Positions 17,848 to 27,576 are shown, counted from the first letter of the stretch. The stretch: DNA of 64,000 nucleotides from Sphingomonas sp. BK580 (GCF_014194975.1 NZ_JACIAY010000001.1:496001-560000); one strand, 5' to 3'. Notes: generated by a model not told the origin, from the letters alone. Numbers and translations: made by a program.

Positions 17848-19752
17848 TCAGTGGCGCAGGGCCACGTCTCCCCATGACACCGGCAGCCGTTCCCCCACCG
17901 CATTGGCCGCCCGCGCGACCAGCTCGACGATGCGCGTGCCCCGCGTGTCCACGGCAAGCTGCGCGGGCGTGGCACCGCGGCGCAGAGGGCGGGTCGCGGC
18001 GAGCAGGCGTCCGTCGCCGTACACCTCGAACCGTACGGGCGTGGCGCCGTCGGCGGCGGAGTCATCCACGCCGACCGTCGCGGTGAGCCGCGCGTAATCG
18101 TGATTGCGAACCTCCAGACGCGAACCGGCGAGCACGCCGAGGCCCTGGGGGTAGCGACGACCCGCCATCTGCAGCTCCCGTCCGTACGGCGTCGCGTCGG
18201 GCTGAGCGCCGCCCCAACCGGCATAGATCGGCCGCGGCCCCGCCCCGCGCGTCCCCCCGCCCCAAGGCGAGAGCGCCCGGTGGATCGTCGGGTCCGCTTG
18301 CGGCGCGGTGACCCCGTCCACCGCCGGGTTCACGTCCCCCGGCGTCTCCGACAGATAGACGCCGTCGGCGAGCGCGCGCGTGCCGGCGGCGCGGAACACC
18401 AGCGTCTCGCGCGGTGCCACCTTGAGGACCGTCTCGCCGGTGAAGCTGCTCGATCTCCCGTCCCACAGATCGGTCAGGCGGACGACGGCGTCGGGGCGGA
18501 AGCGCAGGTGCTGCGCGGTGAGCTGCGCCTCGATCGGCCGCGACGAGCGGTTGAAGAGCGCGACCGCCTTCTCTCCCGTGGACAGCGTCTTGACGAAGAT
18601 CTGCAGGTCGTCGGTGTCGAACACGGGCACCGCCTGATTGCCGGCGGCGTCCTGGTTGACCGCGATCAGCGCGGCGTTGCCGAAGATATCCATCAGCACG
18701 GGCGGCGTCGTCCGAAGATCGCTGCCGATCAGCAGCGGGGCGTTGATCATCGCCCACAGCGCGAAGTGCGAGCGCGCCTCGACGAGATGGTGCTCGTCGA
18801 AATCACCTTTGCCCACGAACAGCATGTCGGGATCGTTCCAGGAGCCCGGATGGGCGTAGAGGGCGCGTCGGGCAGCACTGTCGAAGTTGGTGAGCATCCG
18901 GCCCCAGTCGGGCGTGATGTCGTCGCTGGTGCGCGAGAGATTGCCGACGTCCTTGCCCCAGGCACGGACGTTGGCCGAGCCCCAGATGCAGAGCGACAGC
19001 AGATAGTCCTGGGTGGCGTAGCGCTTCAGCGCGTCCTTCACATCGCCGAACAAGGCGCGGACGCGCGGGATGTCGGCGAGGCTGACCGTCTCGAGATTCA
19101 GGATCGGCGGCAGCTCCCGGTAGCGTCCCGAGGTGACCAGCGCACTGTCCGCGCCATAGGCGCGTAGCCCGCACCCGTCGATCTTGATGTAGTCGAAGCC
19201 CCATTCACCGAAGTAGAGGCGGATGTCCTGCTCGATATGCCCGTATAGACCCACCTCGCGCTCGGCGACGCTGCCCCGCGGCAGGTTGACCTCGTTCGGC
19301 CCGTAGGCCTGGGCACAGGTGTTGCGTCCCAGATCGCTGTAGAGCCCGGCCTTCAGCCCCATCGCGTGCAGCCGATCCGTGAACGGCCGGAACGAGGTGG
19401 CGCCGTCGGCGGTCCGCGCGGAGGGGAACTTGTCCGCTCGTACCAGCATGCGCCCGTCGGCGCGGCGATGATCCCACCAGCCCTCGTCGAGGTTGACGTA
19501 GCGATATCCCTTGGCGGCGAGGCCCGTGTCGACGATCACCTTGGCCGACGCCAGGACCTTCTCCTCGTCGACGTCGGTGAAGAAGGCGTTCCACGAATTC
19601 CACCCCATCGGCGGGGTCGCCGCGCCGCCATCGGTGTTCGCCGACCAGCGCGCGGTCGGGGCGAGCGGGTCCTTCTCGTGCGCGCGGGCCGGCGCCGCCG
19701 CGATCGCCGTGGCACAACCGAGGAGGAGGAGATTTCCGAACACGCGTGACAT
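17848..19752 (-). CDS. exported alpha-galactosidase, GH27, with C-terminal NPCBM-like domain
   Basis: This 634-residue protein starts with a signal peptide (LLLLGCATAIAAAPARAH). The GH27 barrel follows: PPMGWNSWNAF near 47-57, LDEGWW near 88, the nucleophile Asp192 in YIKIDGCG and an acid/base Asp near 278 in LSRTSDDITPDWG. A beta-sandwich follows the barrel, and residues from about 510 resemble an NPCBM carbohydrate-binding module (APQADPTIHRALSPWGG, RRYPQGLGVLAGSRLEV). It removes terminal alpha-galactose from oligo- or galactomannan-type substrates in the periplasm or outside. It lies beside the TonB receptor/SapC/JmjC group and probably supplies or processes its ligand. Confidence 0.93.
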   Translation of the reverse strand: MSRVFGNLLLLGCATAIAAAPARAHEKDPLAPTARWSANTDGGAATPPMGWNSWNAFFTDVDEEKVLASAKVIVDTGLAAKGYRYVNLDEGWWDHRRADGRMLVRADKFPSARTADGATSFRPFTDRLHAMGLKAGLYSDLGRNTCAQAYGPNEVNLPRGSVAEREVGLYGHIEQDIRLYFGEWGFDYIKIDGCGLRAYGADSALVTSGRYRELPPILNLETVSLADIPRVRALFGDVKDALKRYATQDYLLSLCIWGSANVRAWGKDVGNLSRTSDDITPDWGRMLTNFDSAARRALYAHPGSWNDPDMLFVGKGDFDEHHLVEARSHFALWAMINAPLLIGSDLRTTPPVLMDIFGNAALIAVNQDAAGNQAVPVFDTDDLQIFVKTLSTGEKAVALFNRSSRPIEAQLTAQHLRFRPDAVVRLTDLWDGRSSSFTGETVLKVAPRETLVFRAAGTRALADGVYLSETPGDVNPAVDGVTAPQADPTIHRALSPWGGGTRGAGPRPIYAGWGGAQPDATPYGRELQMAGRRYPQGLGVLAGSRLEVRNHDYARLTATVGVDDSAADGATPVRFEVYGDGRLLAATRPLRRGATPAQLAVDTRGTRIVELVARAANAVGERLPVSWGDVALRH

Positions 19753-19980
19753 CGTTCGCGGAGCCTTCAGCTTGGGTTTTCTCAGGGACTAGCGCCACCG
19801 AGTTCTTCCGTCACGCCGCCACGGCCCTCACCGCGGTCGGCCCAGGCCCGGTCTGATGCGGCGATCGACGGAGCGAAGACCATCGTCGGTGTGGCACATC
19901 ACGATCCGTCCAGAGGTACGCCTCGGCGACCTCGGGTTCGCGCGGCCTTCCCGCGAGCCTTCAGTCGCTCAGATCTCACT

Positions 19981-20103
19981 CTACCGCAGTCCCAGGACCA
20001 TGATCGTTATCGCACAACAAACCGCCACGTAGAACGCGAAGGCGGTCCAGCCGCATGCCGGTGTTTGCAGGTGAGTGGCCAGCCGAACCGAGGGACGCCT
20101 CAT
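19981..20103 (-). CDS. 40-residue single-span membrane protein candidate in the nitrate operon
   Basis: The ATG overlaps the cobA stop codon (ATGA) and the frame runs 40 codons to TAG. The product begins MRRPSVRLATHLQ, basic and polar. It ends with a hydrophobic stretch WTAFAFYVAVCCAITIMVL closed by a basic residue, so one membrane helix with a cytoplasmic N-terminus is expected. It contains three cysteines, two of them adjacent in the helix. The local base composition is less GC-rich than cobA. I recognise no family. Coupling to cobA would make it the last gene of the nitrate/nitrite assimilation operon. Confidence 0.5.
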   Translation of the reverse strand: MRRPSVRLATHLQTPACGWTAFAFYVAVCCAITIMVLGLR

Positions 20104-20879
20104 ACGAGTGCCGACCTGCGCGCACGGCTATGCCCCACCGGCTCGCCGCCTCGTACGGCCTCCCCGATCAACAGCATGACCGGTTCACGGGCCCCGACCG
20201 CTTCGACCAGGAAGGCGAGCGCGTCGAGCCGTCCATGGACCACACGTTCCCGCGGCAGCGAGGCGTTCACCACGACGAGCACCGGCGTGTCGGCGCGGCG
20301 CCCCGCCGCGATCAGCTGCCGTGCGACCGATCCGGCCGCGGCGCGCCCCATGTACACCGCGAGCGTCGCGCCCGAGTCCGCCAGGACCGCGGCGTCGAGC
20401 TCGGCCGGTGCGCCGGTGTCGAGGTGCGCCGTGACGAACACCAGCCGTCGGGCGATGCCGCGTGACGTCAGCGCGCTGGCGCCCGCCGCGGCGGCGGCGC
20501 TGGCGGCGGTCACGCCGGGGCAGACTCGTACCGGCACCCCTGCCGTCCGGCACGCCGCCAGTTCCTCCGCCGTGCGGCCGAAGATCGCGGGATCGCCGCC
20601 CTTCAGCCTGACGACGCGCGCGCCCTCCTGCGCCGCGGCGACGATCAGACCGTCGATGGTCTCCTGCGCGACCGAGTGGCGCCCGGACCGCTTGCCGACG
20701 CTGACACGACGCGCGCCCGGCGCGACGAGATCGAGCACTTCAGCGCTTACCAGCGCATCGTGAAACACCACGTCCGCCGCGCGGATCAGCCGCTCGGCCT
20801 TGCGCGTGAGCAACTCCGGGTCACCCGGGCCGGCGCCGACCAGCCACACCATGCCGGGGAGGAAATCGTCATGCGGCAT
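20100..20879 (-). CDS. cobA: uroporphyrinogen-III C-methyltransferase
   Basis: This 259-residue protein carries the SUMT signatures: VWLVGAGPGDPELLTRKAERLI at the N-terminus, VFHDALVS, GKRSGRHSVAQETI, VRLKGGDPAIFGR and VCPGVTAASAAAA. It methylates uroporphyrinogen III to precorrin-2, the first step to siroheme, the cofactor of the nitrite reductase encoded upstream. ATG 20879 (MPHDDF) overlaps the end of the nitrate reductase gene by 11 bases; the longer frame to 20957 is within that gene. It has the SUMT domain only, without the dehydrogenase/ferrochelatase module of CysG, so siroheme completion must be encoded elsewhere. Confidence 0.93.
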   Translation of the reverse strand: MPHDDFLPGMVWLVGAGPGDPELLTRKAERLIRAADVVFHDALVSAEVLDLVAPGARRVSVGKRSGRHSVAQETIDGLIVAAAQEGARVVRLKGGDPAIFGRTAEELAACRTAGVPVRVCPGVTAASAAAAAGASALTSRGIARRLVFVTAHLDTGAPAELDAAVLADSGATLAVYMGRAAAGSVARQLIAAGRRADTPVLVVVNASLPRERVVHGRLDALAFLVEAVGAREPVMLLIGEAVRGGEPVGHSRARRSALV

Positions 20880-23454
20880 CGGTCGTCTCCGTGGCGAGAA
20901 GGCGCGCCAGCGCCGGGCGGCACGAGCCGCAATTGGTGCCCGCGCCGATAGCGGCACCGATCGCGGCGACGTCGGCGAGCGACTGCTCGCGGATCGCGTC
21001 CAGGATCGTGCGCAGCCCCACGTTGAGGCAGGCGCACACGATCGGCCCGCGGTCCGCCGTGCCGCCGGGAGGGCGGCCGGCGAGCAGGGTCGGCGCGGCG
21101 GGCGCGTTCAGCTGAGCGATCAGCCAGTCGCGCGGCGGCAGCGCGCCGCTGGCCGTGAGGAAGAGCGCGGCGCGCAGTCGGCCTTCTGCCATGACGGCGA
21201 TCCGCCGCGTGCCGCGCGCGCGGTCGGCCGCCTCGATCCGCTCCCCCGATGGCAGGCACGCCTCGATCGGTGCGAGCGGACCGTCACCGGCGAGCTCCCA
21301 CAGGCTGCCCGCGGCGAGGGTCACGCGTGTCGCCCACAGGCAGTCGGGGCGACGCGCCGGTTCGCCCGCGACGAGCAGGAACCCGCGCCAGCCGCACGTC
21401 ACCGCGCTCACCGCCGCGGGGCACGACTTGAAGCCGGGCTGGCCGCTGACGGGGTCGACCTGCGCGCGCGCCAGCCGGCCGGTGCGCCCGCCGCTCGCGT
21501 TCTGGTCGGTCCAGTGGATCGGCACGAACAGCTCGCCCCGCCGCTGCGCATCGGTGACGCGCGCGCGATACAGCGTCGCGCCCTGCGGCGTCGTCACGCG
21601 CGCGAGCCCGCCGTCGACGACGCCGGCGGTCGCGGCGTCGTCCGGGTGCAGCTCGACCAGCGGCTCGTCACGGTGTCGGGCGAGCCTGGGTGAGAGGCCA
21701 GTGCGCGTCATGCTGTGCCACTGGTCGCGGTAGCGCCCGGAGTTGAGCAGCAGCGGCCAGTCGCGCAGCGGTGCGGCGAGCGGTTTCTGTGCGACGGAGA
21801 CCAGTCGCGCGCGCCCGTCGTCGGTGGGAAACCGACCGTCCGCGAACGGCGTGCCGCCCCAGCGGAACGGCGCCATCGCGTCATAGCCGGCGTTGCCGCC
21901 GGCGGCGTGGCCGGCGAGCGAGAACAGCCGCTCACCGTCGTTGCCGTAGGTCGAGAGGCGGACATGCTCGCGCCAGATCTCCGCGGGCCGGTCATAGGCG
22001 AAGGCGGTGCGCCACCCCATCCGGCGTGCCACCTGCGCGATGATCCACCAGTCGGGGCGCGCCTCGCCCGGGAGCGGGAAGATCGCGCGCTGGCGGCTGA
22101 CGGTGCGGTCCGAGTTGGTGACGGTGCCGTCCTTCTCGCCCCAGGCCGCGGCGGGCAGCCGCACGTGCGCGAGGCGGCTGGTGTCGGTGTTCGCCACCAC
22201 GTCGCTCACCACCACGAACGGACAGCGCGCCAGCGCGTCGCGGACTCGCCCCACATCGGGCATCGAGACCGCCGGGTTGGTCGCCATCACCCAGAGCGCC
22301 TTGATCCGGCCCTCCTTCACGGCGCGGAACAGGTCGACCGCCTTCAGCCCGGGTTTGGCCGCGATCGTCGGCGCGGCCCAGAAGCGCCGCACGAGCGCGC
22401 GCGAGGACGCCGAGAAGTCCAGGTGCGCCGCCAACGAGGTGGCGAGCCCGCCGACCTCGCGCCCGCCCATCGCGTTGGGCTGACCGGTCACCGAGAAGGG
22501 CTGCGCGCCGGACTTGCCGATCCGTCCGGTGGCGAGGTGCACGTTGAGGATCGCGTTGACTTGGTCGGTTCCCGTCACCGACTGATTCACGCCCTGGCTG
22601 AACAGCGTGACGGTGCGCGGCGACGCGACGAACAGCTCGTAGAAGCGGCGCAGCTCGGCGGGCGCGAGATCGCACGCGCGCGCCACCGACCAGAGGTCGC
22701 CGCCGTCGGCCAGCGCGGCCCAGAAGCCGTCCGGGACGGCGACATGGTCCCGGAGGAAGGCGCGATCGAGCGCGTCATGGTCGCGGCACCAGGCGAGCAG
22801 CCCGTTCATCAGCGCGACGTCGCTGCCCGGACGGAGGCGGAGGTGGAGGTCGGCCTCGTCGGCGGTCTCGGTGCGGCGCGGGTCGATCACCACCATCCGC
22901 GCGCCCGTGGCGCAGCGCGCGCGTACCCGCTGGTACAGCACCGGGTGGCACCAGGCGGTGTTCGAGCCGACCAGCACGATCAGATCCGCGGCGTCGACGT
23001 CGTCGTAGCTGGCGGGCACCACGTCCTCGCCGAACGCGCGCAGGTGCCCGGCCACCGCGCTCGACATGCACAGCCGCGAGTTGGTGTCGATGTTGGCCGA
23101 GCCGATGAAGCCCTTCATCAGCTTGTTGGCGACGTAATAATCCTCGGTCAGCAGCTGGCCCGAGACGTAGAAGGCGACGCTGTCGGGGCCGTGCTCCGCG
23201 ATCGCGTCGCGGAAGCGGCGAGCGACGAGCTCCAGCGCCTTGTCCCAGCCTGCGCGGCGCTGGCCGATCATCGGGTGCAGCAGGCGGCCGTCGAGCCCGA
23301 CCGTCTCGCCCAGGTGCGTACCCTTGGAACAGAGCCGACCGCGATTGGCGGGATGGTCGACGTCGCCCTCGATCCGCACCGCCCGCTCGCCGGTGCGGGT
23401 GGCGACGATGCCGCAGCCCACGCCGCAATAGGCGCAGGTGGTGCGGACGCTCAC
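20869..23454 (-). CDS. nasA: assimilatory nitrate reductase, large molybdopterin subunit with C-terminal [2Fe-2S] domain
   Basis: This 861-residue protein opens with the [4Fe-4S] motif TTCAYCGVGCG plus LCSKG (Cys 7, 10, 14, 42), typical of NasA/NarB enzymes that work in the cytoplasm. Molybdopterin-domain motifs follow (GSANIDTNSRLCMSSAV, SNTAWCHPV, DPRRTETADEADLHL, QGVNQSVTGTDQVNAI, WVMATNPAVSMPD). The C-terminal part has a BFD-like [2Fe-2S] site (VCACLNVG ... TNCGSCRPAL). There is no signal peptide. The GTG start overlaps the nirD stop (GTGA). It reduces nitrate to nitrite, using electrons probably delivered through the C-terminal cluster. Confidence 0.94.
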   Translation of the reverse strand: MSVRTTCAYCGVGCGIVATRTGERAVRIEGDVDHPANRGRLCSKGTHLGETVGLDGRLLHPMIGQRRAGWDKALELVARRFRDAIAEHGPDSVAFYVSGQLLTEDYYVANKLMKGFIGSANIDTNSRLCMSSAVAGHLRAFGEDVVPASYDDVDAADLIVLVGSNTAWCHPVLYQRVRARCATGARMVVIDPRRTETADEADLHLRLRPGSDVALMNGLLAWCRDHDALDRAFLRDHVAVPDGFWAALADGGDLWSVARACDLAPAELRRFYELFVASPRTVTLFSQGVNQSVTGTDQVNAILNVHLATGRIGKSGAQPFSVTGQPNAMGGREVGGLATSLAAHLDFSASSRALVRRFWAAPTIAAKPGLKAVDLFRAVKEGRIKALWVMATNPAVSMPDVGRVRDALARCPFVVVSDVVANTDTSRLAHVRLPAAAWGEKDGTVTNSDRTVSRQRAIFPLPGEARPDWWIIAQVARRMGWRTAFAYDRPAEIWREHVRLSTYGNDGERLFSLAGHAAGGNAGYDAMAPFRWGGTPFADGRFPTDDGRARLVSVAQKPLAAPLRDWPLLLNSGRYRDQWHSMTRTGLSPRLARHRDEPLVELHPDDAATAGVVDGGLARVTTPQGATLYRARVTDAQRRGELFVPIHWTDQNASGGRTGRLARAQVDPVSGQPGFKSCPAAVSAVTCGWRGFLLVAGEPARRPDCLWATRVTLAAGSLWELAGDGPLAPIEACLPSGERIEAADRARGTRRIAVMAEGRLRAALFLTASGALPPRDWLIAQLNAPAAPTLLAGRPPGGTADRGPIVCACLNVGLRTILDAIREQSLADVAAIGAAIGAGTNCGSCRPALARLLATETTDAA

Positions 23455-23789
23455 GCCGCCGCCCGCAGCGTGCTGGCGCGGCAGAGCAGCACGCGTCCGC
23501 CGCTCAGCTTGACCGGCACCGTCGGCGTGCAGCCGCGATCTTCTCCCTGCGCCTCGCCGCTCGACAGCGCGATCCGCCAATTGTGCAGCGGGCAGGTCAC
23601 CGTCGCGCCGTGGACGATGCCCTGGCTCAGCCGACCGTGCTGGTGCGGGCAGCGGTCGCGCAGCGCGAACACCTGCCCGTCACCGGTGCGGAACAGCGCG
23701 ATGTCGTCGCCGCCGTCGACCTGGACGACGCGGCTGCCCCGCAGCGGGATCTCGTCGATCCAGCCGATGTCGAGCCACTCACCCGTCAT
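23451..23789 (-). CDS. nirD: nitrite reductase small subunit, Rieske type
   Basis: This 112-residue protein is a Rieske-fold protein with complete ligands: Cys47/His49 in RCPHQHG and Cys66/His69 in TCPLHNW. It partners NirB in NAD(P)H-dependent nitrite reduction to ammonium. The ATG at 23789 overlaps the nirB stop (ATGA) and stands six bases after GGAGGA. The ATG six bases earlier touches that Shine-Dalgarno and is therefore unlikely. The stop overlaps the GTG of the nitrate reductase gene. Confidence 0.92.
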   Translation of the reverse strand: MTGEWLDIGWIDEIPLRGSRVVQVDGGDDIALFRTGDGQVFALRDRCPHQHGRLSQGIVHGATVTCPLHNWRIALSSGEAQGEDRGCTPTVPVKLSGGRVLLCRASTLRAAA

Positions 23790-26278
23790 GCCCATTCCTC
23801 CTGCGGCTGGGGTCGCGGCTGGAAGCGCGCCATCGGCGCGTGATGCTCGCGCTCGGCTCCGGCGGCGCGCGCCGCCCAGGGATCCTCCTGCGTGAACTGC
23901 TGCGAGAACCAGAAGCGCTCGGCCAGCGCGGCGCGCGCCTCCGCGTCGGGCAGCAGACGCGACTGGACGTAGGCGAGCCCGACGCGCTCGATCCACGGCG
24001 CGGTGCGCTCGAGGTAGCGTGCCTCCTCGCGGTAGAGCTGGATGAAGGCGGCGCACATCTCGATCGCCTCGCGCTCCGTGGCGACCTTGCACAGCAGGTC
24101 GGTGGCGCGGACCTTGATCCCGCCGTTCCCGCCGACGTGGAGCTCATAGCCCGAGTCGACGCACACCACGCCGAAGTCCTTGATCGTCGCCTCGGCGCAA
24201 TTGCGTGGGCAGCCGCTGACCGCGATCTTGAACTTGTGCGGCATCCAGCTGCCCCAGGTCGCGCGCTCGATCCTCACGCCCAGCCCGGTCGAGTCCTGCG
24301 TGCCGAAGCGGCACCACTCGCTGCCGACACAGGTCTTCACCGTGCGCAGCGCCTTGCCGTAGGCGTGGCCCGACACCATGCCGGCGGCGTTGAGATCGGC
24401 CCACACCGCGGGCAGGTCCTCCTTGCGGATGCCGAAGATGTCGAGCCGCTGGCCGCCGGTCACCTTGACCATCGGTGCGTCATACTTCTCCACCACGTCG
24501 GCGATCGCGCGCAGCTCGCGCGGGCTGGTGATCCCGCCCCACATCCGCGGCACCACCGAGTAGGTGCCGTCCTTCTGGATGTTGGCATGGAGCCGCTCGT
24601 TGACGAAGCGGCTCTGCTGGTCGTCGACATACTCCCCCGGCAGCGCGCACAGCAGGTAATAGTTGAGCGCCGGGCGGCACGAGGCGCAGCCGTCCGGCGT
24701 CGCCCAGTGCAGCCGCTGCATCACCTCGGGGATCGAGCGCATGCCCTGCGCGACGATCTCACGGCGCACGTCGTCGTGGCCGAAGCTGGTGCAGCGGCAC
24801 AGCGTCTTCGGCCCGGTCTCGACCGCGCCGTCGAGCCGCCACGCGAGCAGCGCCTCGACCGTGCCGGTGCACGCGCCGCAGCTCGCCGACGCCTTGCACC
24901 CGGCGCGCACCGCGTCGAGCCCGTGCGCGCCGCCGTCGATGCAGGCCAGCACCTTGCCCTTGCTGACGCCGTTGCAGCCGCAGATCTCCGCCGCGTCGGA
25001 GAGCGCCGCAACGGCCGCTCTAGGGTCCGCGGGGGCGCCCTCCGCGGCGAAGGCCTGGCCGAAGATCAGCGCGTCGCGGAACGGCGCCACGCTCTCGCCC
25101 CGCTTGAGCAGGTCGAAATACCAGTTGCCGTCCGCGGTGTCGCCGTACAGCACGGCGCCGACCAGGCGGTCGTCGCGGACGACGACGCGCTTGTAGATGC
25201 CGCGGCTGGCGTCGCGCAGCACGATGTCCTCGGCACCGTCGCCGCCCGCGAAATCGCCCGCGGAGAAGACGTCGAGCCCGGCGACCTTGAGCTTGGTCGC
25301 GGTCGGCGCGGGGCGGTAGCCGCTCGGCGTGCCGACCAGCCCATCCGCGAGCGCGCGGCACATGTCCCACAGCGGCGCCACCAGCCCATAGACCTGGCCG
25401 TCGTGCTCGACGCACTCGCCCACGGCGAGCACCGCCGGGTCGCTCGTCACCATATGGTCGTCGACGCGGATGCCGCGACCGACGTCGAGCCCGGCAGCGC
25501 GCGCCAGCGCCACCGCGGGGCGGATGCCGACCGCCATCACCACCAGGTCGGCGGCGATCTCGGTGCCGTCCTTGAGCCGCACCGCCTCGACGCGGCCGTC
25601 GCCGGTGATCGCGGCGGTGTCGGCGCCGGTCAGCATCGTCTGACCGCGCGCCTCGAGCGCGGACTTCAGCAGCCACGCCGCCGCCTCGTCGAGCTGGCGC
25701 TCCATCAGCGTCGGCATGAGGTGCAACACCGTCACGCGCATGCCGCGCAGGCTGAGCCCGTGCGCCGCCTCCAGCCCGAGCAGCCCGCCGCCGATCACCA
25801 CCGCGCTGCCGCCGCGCGCCGCCGCGGCGAGCATCGCCTCGACGTCGCGCATGTCGCGGAAGCTGACCACGCCGGGCAGGTCGTGGCCCGGCACCGGAAT
25901 GACGAACGGGTCCGAGCCGGTGGCGATCAGCAGCCGGTCGTAGCCGAGCGTGAGTCCCGAGCGGGTGAGGACGGTGCGTTCGGCGCGATCGATCGCCGCG
26001 ACGGGATCGCCGCTCAGCAGCGTGATGCCGTTGTCGGCATACCAGCCGGCATCGTTGATCACGATGTCGTCGAACGTCTTCTCGCCCGCCAGCACGGGGG
26101 AGAGCATGATCCGGTTGTAGTTCACCAGCGGCTCGGCGCCGATGATCGTGACGCGGTAGCGATCGGGGTCGCGTGCCAGCAGCTCCTCGACCGCGCGGCA
26201 GCCGGCCATGCCGTTGCCGATCACGACAAGATGCTCGCGCAGGTCGCCCGCGGGCGGTTCGATGGGGTCGTGTTTCAC
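23786..26278 (-). CDS. nirB: nitrite reductase (NAD(P)H) large subunit
   Basis: This 830-residue protein shows the NirB layout. An N-terminal FAD/NAD(P)H disulfide-reductase-like part contains VVIGNGMAGCRAVEEL and VVIGGGLLGLEAAHGLSLRG. Two BFD-like [2Fe-2S] modules follow (ICGCNGVSKGKV ... SCGACTG and CRCTSFGHDDVRREI ... CASCRPAL). The ferredoxin-like and siroheme/[4Fe-4S] domains have the Cys pattern CVGSEWCRFGTQDS and CPRNCAEATIKDFGVV. It reduces nitrite to ammonium in the cytoplasm. The start is GTG with GGGAG upstream. An 83-bp gap with a GC hairpin separates it from the transporter gene; nirD follows with an ATGA overlap. Confidence 0.95.
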   Translation of the reverse strand: MKHDPIEPPAGDLREHLVVIGNGMAGCRAVEELLARDPDRYRVTIIGAEPLVNYNRIMLSPVLAGEKTFDDIVINDAGWYADNGITLLSGDPVAAIDRAERTVLTRSGLTLGYDRLLIATGSDPFVIPVPGHDLPGVVSFRDMRDVEAMLAAAARGGSAVVIGGGLLGLEAAHGLSLRGMRVTVLHLMPTLMERQLDEAAAWLLKSALEARGQTMLTGADTAAITGDGRVEAVRLKDGTEIAADLVVMAVGIRPAVALARAAGLDVGRGIRVDDHMVTSDPAVLAVGECVEHDGQVYGLVAPLWDMCRALADGLVGTPSGYRPAPTATKLKVAGLDVFSAGDFAGGDGAEDIVLRDASRGIYKRVVVRDDRLVGAVLYGDTADGNWYFDLLKRGESVAPFRDALIFGQAFAAEGAPADPRAAVAALSDAAEICGCNGVSKGKVLACIDGGAHGLDAVRAGCKASASCGACTGTVEALLAWRLDGAVETGPKTLCRCTSFGHDDVRREIVAQGMRSIPEVMQRLHWATPDGCASCRPALNYYLLCALPGEYVDDQQSRFVNERLHANIQKDGTYSVVPRMWGGITSPRELRAIADVVEKYDAPMVKVTGGQRLDIFGIRKEDLPAVWADLNAAGMVSGHAYGKALRTVKTCVGSEWCRFGTQDSTGLGVRIERATWGSWMPHKFKIAVSGCPRNCAEATIKDFGVVCVDSGYELHVGGNGGIKVRATDLLCKVATEREAIEMCAAFIQLYREEARYLERTAPWIERVGLAYVQSRLLPDAEARAALAERFWFSQQFTQEDPWAARAAGAEREHHAPMARFQPRPQPQEEWA

Positions 26279-26361
26279 GATAGCTCCCTGTCAGTCGGAG
26301 GTGTCGGGTAAGGTCAGATCCGGACGCCGCCGCCGGCGCTCCAGCGGCGGCGCCAGTCCGC

Positions 26362-27549
26362 CTAGACGAGGGTGAGGCCGAGCAGCGCGAGCCCGGCGAG
26401 CCCGGCGAAGACGAGGAAGCCGGGCGCGAAGCTGCCGGTCGCCTGCTTGGCCACGCCGAGCGACGAGGCGAGGTAGAAGCCGCCCACGCCCCCCGCCATG
26501 CCGACCAGCCCGGTCATGACCCCGATCTCGGCGGCGAAACGCTGTGGCACGAGCTGGAACACCGCGCCGTTGCCGACGCCCAGCGCCAGCATCGCGAGCG
26601 CGAACAGGGTCAGCGCCGCCTGCACCGTTGGCGCGGCGCTGACGCCGACCAGCGCCAGCGCGGCCAGCGCCAGCGCGGCGGAGAGCGCGCGCACCCCGCC
26701 GACGCGATCCGCCAGCGCGCCGCCGACCGGGCGCACCAGCGAGCCGGCGAAGACGCAGAGCGCGGTGGCATAGCCCGCCGCGACCGTGCTCAGTCCGAAG
26801 CGATCGGTGAAGTAGATCGGCAGGCTCGCCGCCAACCCCACGAACCCGCCGAACGTCACCGCGTAGAAGCCCATCAGCCACCAGGCGTCGCGCTGGCGCA
26901 ACGGGCTGAGATAGGCCGCGACGGAGCGCGGTGCCGGCGGGTTGGGCGCGTCCTTGGCGAGCGCCAGATAGACCAGCAGCACCGCGCTGAGCGGCAGGCA
27001 GGCGAGCCCCAGCACCGCGTTCCAGCCGAACGCCTTGGCGAGCGCCGGCGCGAACAGCGCGGCCAGCACCGTGCCGGAATTGCCCATGCCGGCGAGCCCC
27101 ATCGCCTTGCCCTGATGCTCGGGCGGGTACCAACGGCTCGCCAGCGGCAGGGCGATCGCGAAGGAGGCGCCCGCGAAGCCGAGGATCACCCCCAGTGCCA
27201 GCGTGCCGGCGAGGCTGTTCACGCCCAGCAGCCAGGCCATCGCGAGCCCGGCGATGACGATGATTTGGCTGATCGCGCCCGCGCGCTTGGGCCCGATCCG
27301 GTCCACGACGAGGCCGTTGACGACGCGCAGCACCGCCCCGGCGAGCGTCGGCGTCGCGACCATCAGCCCCTTCTCCGCAGGGGTAAGGCCGAGTGTCAGC
27401 GCAATCTCAGGCGCGAGCGGGCCGAGCAATACCCACACCTTGAAGGCGAGGTCGAAATAGAGGAAGGCCGCGATCAGCGTCGGCGTGTGGCCGCTGCGCC
27501 AGAAGCCGCCCGTCTTGTCCGCCGCCCGATCCCAATATGCCGTCGCCAT
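26362..27549 (-). CDS. nitrate/nitrite transporter, MFS (NarK/NrtP-like)
   Basis: This 395-residue protein has about twelve membrane spans and NNP-family features: F.LAFKVWVLLGPLAPEI in helix 1, the loop VDRIGPKRAGAISQ, the nitrate signature GFAGASFAIALPLASRWYPPEHQGKAMGLAGMGNSGT and, in the second half, GVGNGAVFQLVPQRFAAEIGVMTGLVGMAGGVGGF. It imports nitrate for the reductases encoded downstream. The ATG (MATAYWDRA) follows AGGAG. The frame is open further up, but that stretch is the attenuator leader. It is the first structural gene after the NasT-type leader. Confidence 0.92.
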   Translation of the reverse strand: MATAYWDRAADKTGGFWRSGHTPTLIAAFLYFDLAFKVWVLLGPLAPEIALTLGLTPAEKGLMVATPTLAGAVLRVVNGLVVDRIGPKRAGAISQIIVIAGLAMAWLLGVNSLAGTLALGVILGFAGASFAIALPLASRWYPPEHQGKAMGLAGMGNSGTVLAALFAPALAKAFGWNAVLGLACLPLSAVLLVYLALAKDAPNPPAPRSVAAYLSPLRQRDAWWLMGFYAVTFGGFVGLAASLPIYFTDRFGLSTVAAGYATALCVFAGSLVRPVGGALADRVGGVRALSAALALAALALVGVSAAPTVQAALTLFALAMLALGVGNGAVFQLVPQRFAAEIGVMTGLVGMAGGVGGFYLASSLGVAKQATGSFAPGFLVFAGLAGLALLGLTLV

Positions 27550-27576
27550 CGCTGCTCCTTCGCGGAACCAGAAACG

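Noticed and set aside
19891..20763. Plus-strand 290-codon frame over cobA
   Set aside because: Ser/Arg/Thr-rich shadow of cobA; the minus-strand product has complete SUMT motifs.
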